From the NCBI GenBank assembly GCA_000715855.1, contig KL571198.1, positions 98,589-106,157 on the forward strand: a stretch of 7,569 bases of DNA, given 5' to 3'. This stretch comes from Actinoplanes liguriensis. GTDB lineage: Bacteria; Actinomycetota; Actinomycetes; Mycobacteriales; Micromonosporaceae. Below are positions 5,966 through 7,569 of this stretch, one piece after another (position 1 is the first letter of the stretch; each line of letters starts with the position of its first letter). A program made the translations under genes and the position numbers. The notes under the pieces were generated by a model. It did not search any database. It was not told the DNA's origin and saw only the letters and a list, made by a program, of their open reading frames with translations.

Positions 5966-6301
5966 GTGTTCGGACCTCAGGTACCCAGCGTGACCCCGGA
6001 TCAGGTCAACTCCGACGCCTATCTTCTCGACGTCCGTGAGCCGGACGAGTGGGAGGCCGGCCACGCGCCGGGCGCCCACCACCTCCCGATGATGGAGGTT
6101 CCGGCGCGGATGGCCGAGGTGCCCAACGACGGCGAGGTGGTGGTGATCTGCCGCGCCGGCGGGCGTTCCGGCCAGGTCGTCGCCTATTTGATGAACAACG
6201 GCTGGGACAACGTGCGCAACCTCGACGGCGGGATGAAGTCGTGGGCGGCCGCCGGCCGGGACGTGGTCAGCGAGGACGGGCAACCGGCCCGAGTGTTGTG
6301 A
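5966..6301 (+). CDS. Single-domain rhodanese-like sulfurtransferase
   Basis: A 111-residue, single rhodanese-domain protein (PF00581-like), the GlpE/PspE size class. Such proteins carry sulfur as a persulfide on one cysteine and pass it to cyanide, thioredoxin or a biosynthetic acceptor. Visible marks are the N-terminal strand LLDVREPDEWEAGHAPGAHHLP (20-41), the active-site strand VVVICRAGGRS (58-68) with Cys62 in a six-residue CRAGGRS loop that fits the CxxGxRS pattern, and the closing NLDGGMKSWAAAG (85-97). The catalytic cysteine is present, so it should be active. No signal peptide is seen; it is cytosolic. The GTG start has no good ribosome-binding site and may be leaderless. Its TGA overlaps the GTG of the phosphodiesterase gene by four bases, so these two are coupled. 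The physiological sulfur acceptor is unknown. Confidence 0.9.
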   Translation: MFGPQVPSVTPDQVNSDAYLLDVREPDEWEAGHAPGAHHLPMMEVPARMAEVPNDGEVVVICRAGGRSGQVVAYLMNNGWDNVRNLDGGMKSWAAAGRDVVSEDGQPARVL

Positions 6302-7068
6302 CCGCCTATCGGCCTCTCGTCTTCGCGCATCGCGGAGGCGCGGACGCGCTGCCCGAGCACACGCTCGGGGCATACCTGCGTGCTCTGGAGGAGGGGGTCG
6401 ACGGCCTGGAGTGCGATGTCCGGCTGACCCGCGACGGGCACCTGGTCTGCTTCCACGACCGGAACCTGAGCCGCACCAGCAATGGGCGGGGCCTGGTCAG
6501 CCGGCGCACGCTGGCACAGCTCGACGAGCTCAACTACGGCTCCTGGCACCCCGGTTACCGGGGCGACGAGGAGATGCCCGACCTGAGCCGGCTGCTCACC
6601 CTGGAGCGGCTGCTGGAGGCGGTGCGCGACTCCGGGCGGCCGGTGCGCCTGCTGATCGAGACGAAGCACCCGTCGGTCTACGGCGCCGAGGTGGAACGGC
6701 GGCTCGTCAAGATGCTGCGGCGGTTCGGTCTGGCCGAGCCGAAGCCGGACGATCCCGTACAGGTGACCGTGATGTCCTTCGCCGCGCTCGCGCTGCGACG
6801 CATCCGCGCCCAGGCGCCCGGAGTGCCGACGGTCTACCTGATGGCCGGCAAGGGGCGGTTGCCGTTCGGTTCGCGGATCGCCGGGCCCGGCATCGATCTC
6901 GTCCGGAACCGGCCGGGGTTGTTGCCCGCCATCCGGGCGGCCGGCCACCGGGCGTACGTGTGGACCGTCAACGAGCCGGAGGATCTGGAGCTGGTGCTTC
7001 GCCACCAGGTGGACGGCGTCATCACCGACCGGCCGAAGTTCGTCCTGGACCACCTGGAACAGCTGTGA
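6298..7068 (+). CDS. Glycerophosphodiester phosphodiesterase, GDPD family
   Basis: A 256-residue GDPD-family TIM-barrel enzyme; the family hydrolyses glycerophosphodiesters such as glycerophosphocholine to glycerol 3-phosphate and the alcohol, usually with a divalent metal. Catalytic and metal-binding residues are visible in order: AHRGG (10-14, His11 and Arg12), PEHT (19-22, Glu20), ECDV (38-41, Glu38 and Asp40), FHD (52-54, His53), IETK (120-123, Glu121), VWTVNEP (221-227) and DGVITDRP (239-246). All key positions are occupied. There is no signal peptide, so it is cytoplasmic, unlike periplasmic GlpQ. The GTG start at 6298 overlaps the rhodanese stop as GTGA and lacks its own clear ribosome-binding site, which points to translational coupling. 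Further upstream the frame runs through the rhodanese gene and has no family similarity. It may recycle phospholipid head groups. Confidence 0.92.
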   Translation: MTAYRPLVFAHRGGADALPEHTLGAYLRALEEGVDGLECDVRLTRDGHLVCFHDRNLSRTSNGRGLVSRRTLAQLDELNYGSWHPGYRGDEEMPDLSRLLTLERLLEAVRDSGRPVRLLIETKHPSVYGAEVERRLVKMLRRFGLAEPKPDDPVQVTVMSFAALALRRIRAQAPGVPTVYLMAGKGRLPFGSRIAGPGIDLVRNRPGLLPAIRAAGHRAYVWTVNEPEDLELVLRHQVDGVITDRPKFVLDHLEQL

Positions 7069-7079
7069 CTGTGGTCACA
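7064..7079. promoter_or_regulatory. Perfect CRP/GlxR-type site upstream of the GAF gene
   Basis: TGTGACTGTGGTCACA is an exact TGTGA-N6-TCACA palindrome, the consensus of cAMP receptor proteins including mycobacterial Crp and corynebacterial GlxR. It overlaps the last codons and stop of the phosphodiesterase gene and is centred 45.5 bases before the ATG of the GAF gene. A small RNA hairpin (6-base stem, 4-base loop) is the alternative reading. No CRP gene is in the window. Confidence 0.5.
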
Positions 7080-7103
7080 ACTGCTAAACGCTGAGCGGCG
7101 AGG

Positions 7104-7116
7104 CAGACTCGCAGAT
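7104..7116 (+). promoter_or_regulatory. Weak -10 candidate before the GAF gene
   Basis: CAGACT (7104-7109) ends 7 bases before the ATG at 7117, the distance expected for a leaderless start, and would put the CRP-like palindrome near position -45. The match to TANNNT is imperfect at the first base. TAAACG (7085-7090) is an alternative -10. No ribosome-binding site stands at normal spacing; the closest is GAGG (7100-7103), 13 bases from the ATG. Confidence 0.25.
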
Positions 7117-7569
7117 ATGCCGGAAAGTCCCGACTATCCAGCGCTGACCCGGGGTCAGATCGCGGTCCTCGACCGCGTCAACGCCGGCGAGTCCGGCCTG
7201 CCCGTGCTGCAGCAGCTCGTCCTGCTCGCGCAAGAGGTGCTCGGTGCCCGGGGCGCCGGCTTCGCCGAATACTCGGACGGCCACGGCCGGATCATCGTCG
7301 CCACCGGCGTGTGCGAGCCGGTCGTCGGGCGCCGGGTCGAGCGCCCGCTGGAGACTCCCGGCCGCACCCTGCTGGTGTCGCTGAACTCAGTGAACGACGA
7401 GTTCGCCCGCCAGATCGACGGCGGCGACCTGCGGCACATGCTGGGCGCGCGATGCGAGGCCAGGGACACGTTCGCCGGCTCGCTGCACGTCTACTTCGGC
7501 GCCGACGCGGGCGAGCCCGGGCCGGAGCACCACGCCGTGCTGGAGCTGCTGGCCGGGCAGATCGGCAGG
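7117..7569 (+). CDS. GAF-domain protein, probably signalling, truncated by the window edge
   Basis: The first 151 residues of a protein that continues beyond the right edge. After a short N-terminal helix (about 10-24), residues 28-151 read as a GAF domain: a helix (LPVLQQLVLLAQEVLGARGAGFAEY, 28-52), strands around RIIVATGVCEPVVGRRV (58-74), and the closing strand FAGSLHVYFG (119-128) followed by the helix HHAVLELLAGQI. GAF domains bind small ligands or mediate dimerisation in sensor kinases, phosphatases and regulators. In actinobacteria this arrangement often precedes PAS and histidine-kinase modules or a LuxR-type helix-turn-helix, but the output domain is not visible. ATG 7117 is the only usual start after an in-frame stop at 7066-7068, which fixes the start. 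A perfect CRP-type palindrome lies upstream. Cys66 and Cys113 are present; no ligand can be named. Confidence 0.82.
   Translation, partial: MPESPDYPALTRGQIAVLDRVNAGESGLPVLQQLVLLAQEVLGARGAGFAEYSDGHGRIIVATGVCEPVVGRRVERPLETPGRTLLVSLNSVNDEFARQIDGGDLRHMLGARCEARDTFAGSLHVYFGADAGEPGPEHHAVLELLAGQIGR

Noticed and set aside
6352..6363. PEHT instead of PENT in the phosphodiesterase active-site region as an unusual substitution
   Set aside because: PEHT also occurs in well-known GDPD enzymes such as GlpQ, so it is normal variation.
4508..6373. 621-codon minus-strand open frame antisense to the second LCP gene and rhodanese
   Set aside because: High-GC shadow without recognisable domains, opposite two well-supported genes.
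1..7569. Mobile element, CRISPR array, toxin-antitoxin or defence system
   Set aside because: No transposase, integrase, regular repeats with spacers or defence domains were seen; the small paralogous pair is not a recognisable toxin-antitoxin module because the two proteins are homologous to each other.

Overview
The window is chromosomal DNA from a high-GC, Gram-positive actinobacterium. This is suggested by the very GC-rich third codon positions, frequent GTG starts, probable leaderless promoters and two actinobacterial-type LytR-CpsA-Psr (LCP) proteins. Micromonosporaceae (Actinoplanes-like) is my best guess, but it rests on recalled family resemblance and was not tested by a search. The region looks like ordinary chromosome: I see no transposase, integrase, tRNA, rRNA, CRISPR array or phage gene.

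Left part (1-736): two small minus-strand genes of unknown function are tandem paralogues, about 71% identical over 75 residues without gaps. A perfect 9-bp inverted repeat lies just upstream of the downstream copy. A short AT-richer gap separates the pair from the rightward genes.

Middle left (737-3442): a flavin-reductase-like FMN-binding split-barrel protein is followed by a DUF485 membrane protein that overlaps a sodium:solute symporter of the ActP/MctC type by one base. The last two form the classic acetate/monocarboxylate uptake module. The gap before the DUF485 gene can fold into a strong stem that competes with a second stem covering the ribosome-binding site. A GC-rich hairpin follows the symporter and probably ends the operon.

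Middle right (3514-5944): two LCP-family proteins in tandem, each a cytoplasmic tail, one transmembrane helix and an extracytoplasmic LCP domain. By family they attach cell-wall glycopolymers to peptidoglycan. The first looks leaderless. The second has a normal ribosome-binding site in a structured 115-base gap.

Right part (5953-7569): a single-domain rhodanese with an intact active-site cysteine loop overlaps a cytoplasmic glycerophosphodiester phosphodiesterase by four bases. A perfect CRP/GlxR-type palindrome (TGTGA-N6-TCACA) overlaps the end of the phosphodiesterase gene. It lies upstream of a GAF-domain protein that runs off the right edge.

Most genes belong to recognisable families. 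The least explained items are the paralogous small-protein pair with its palindrome, the candidate RNA switch before the DUF485-symporter operon, and the CRP-like site before the GAF gene.
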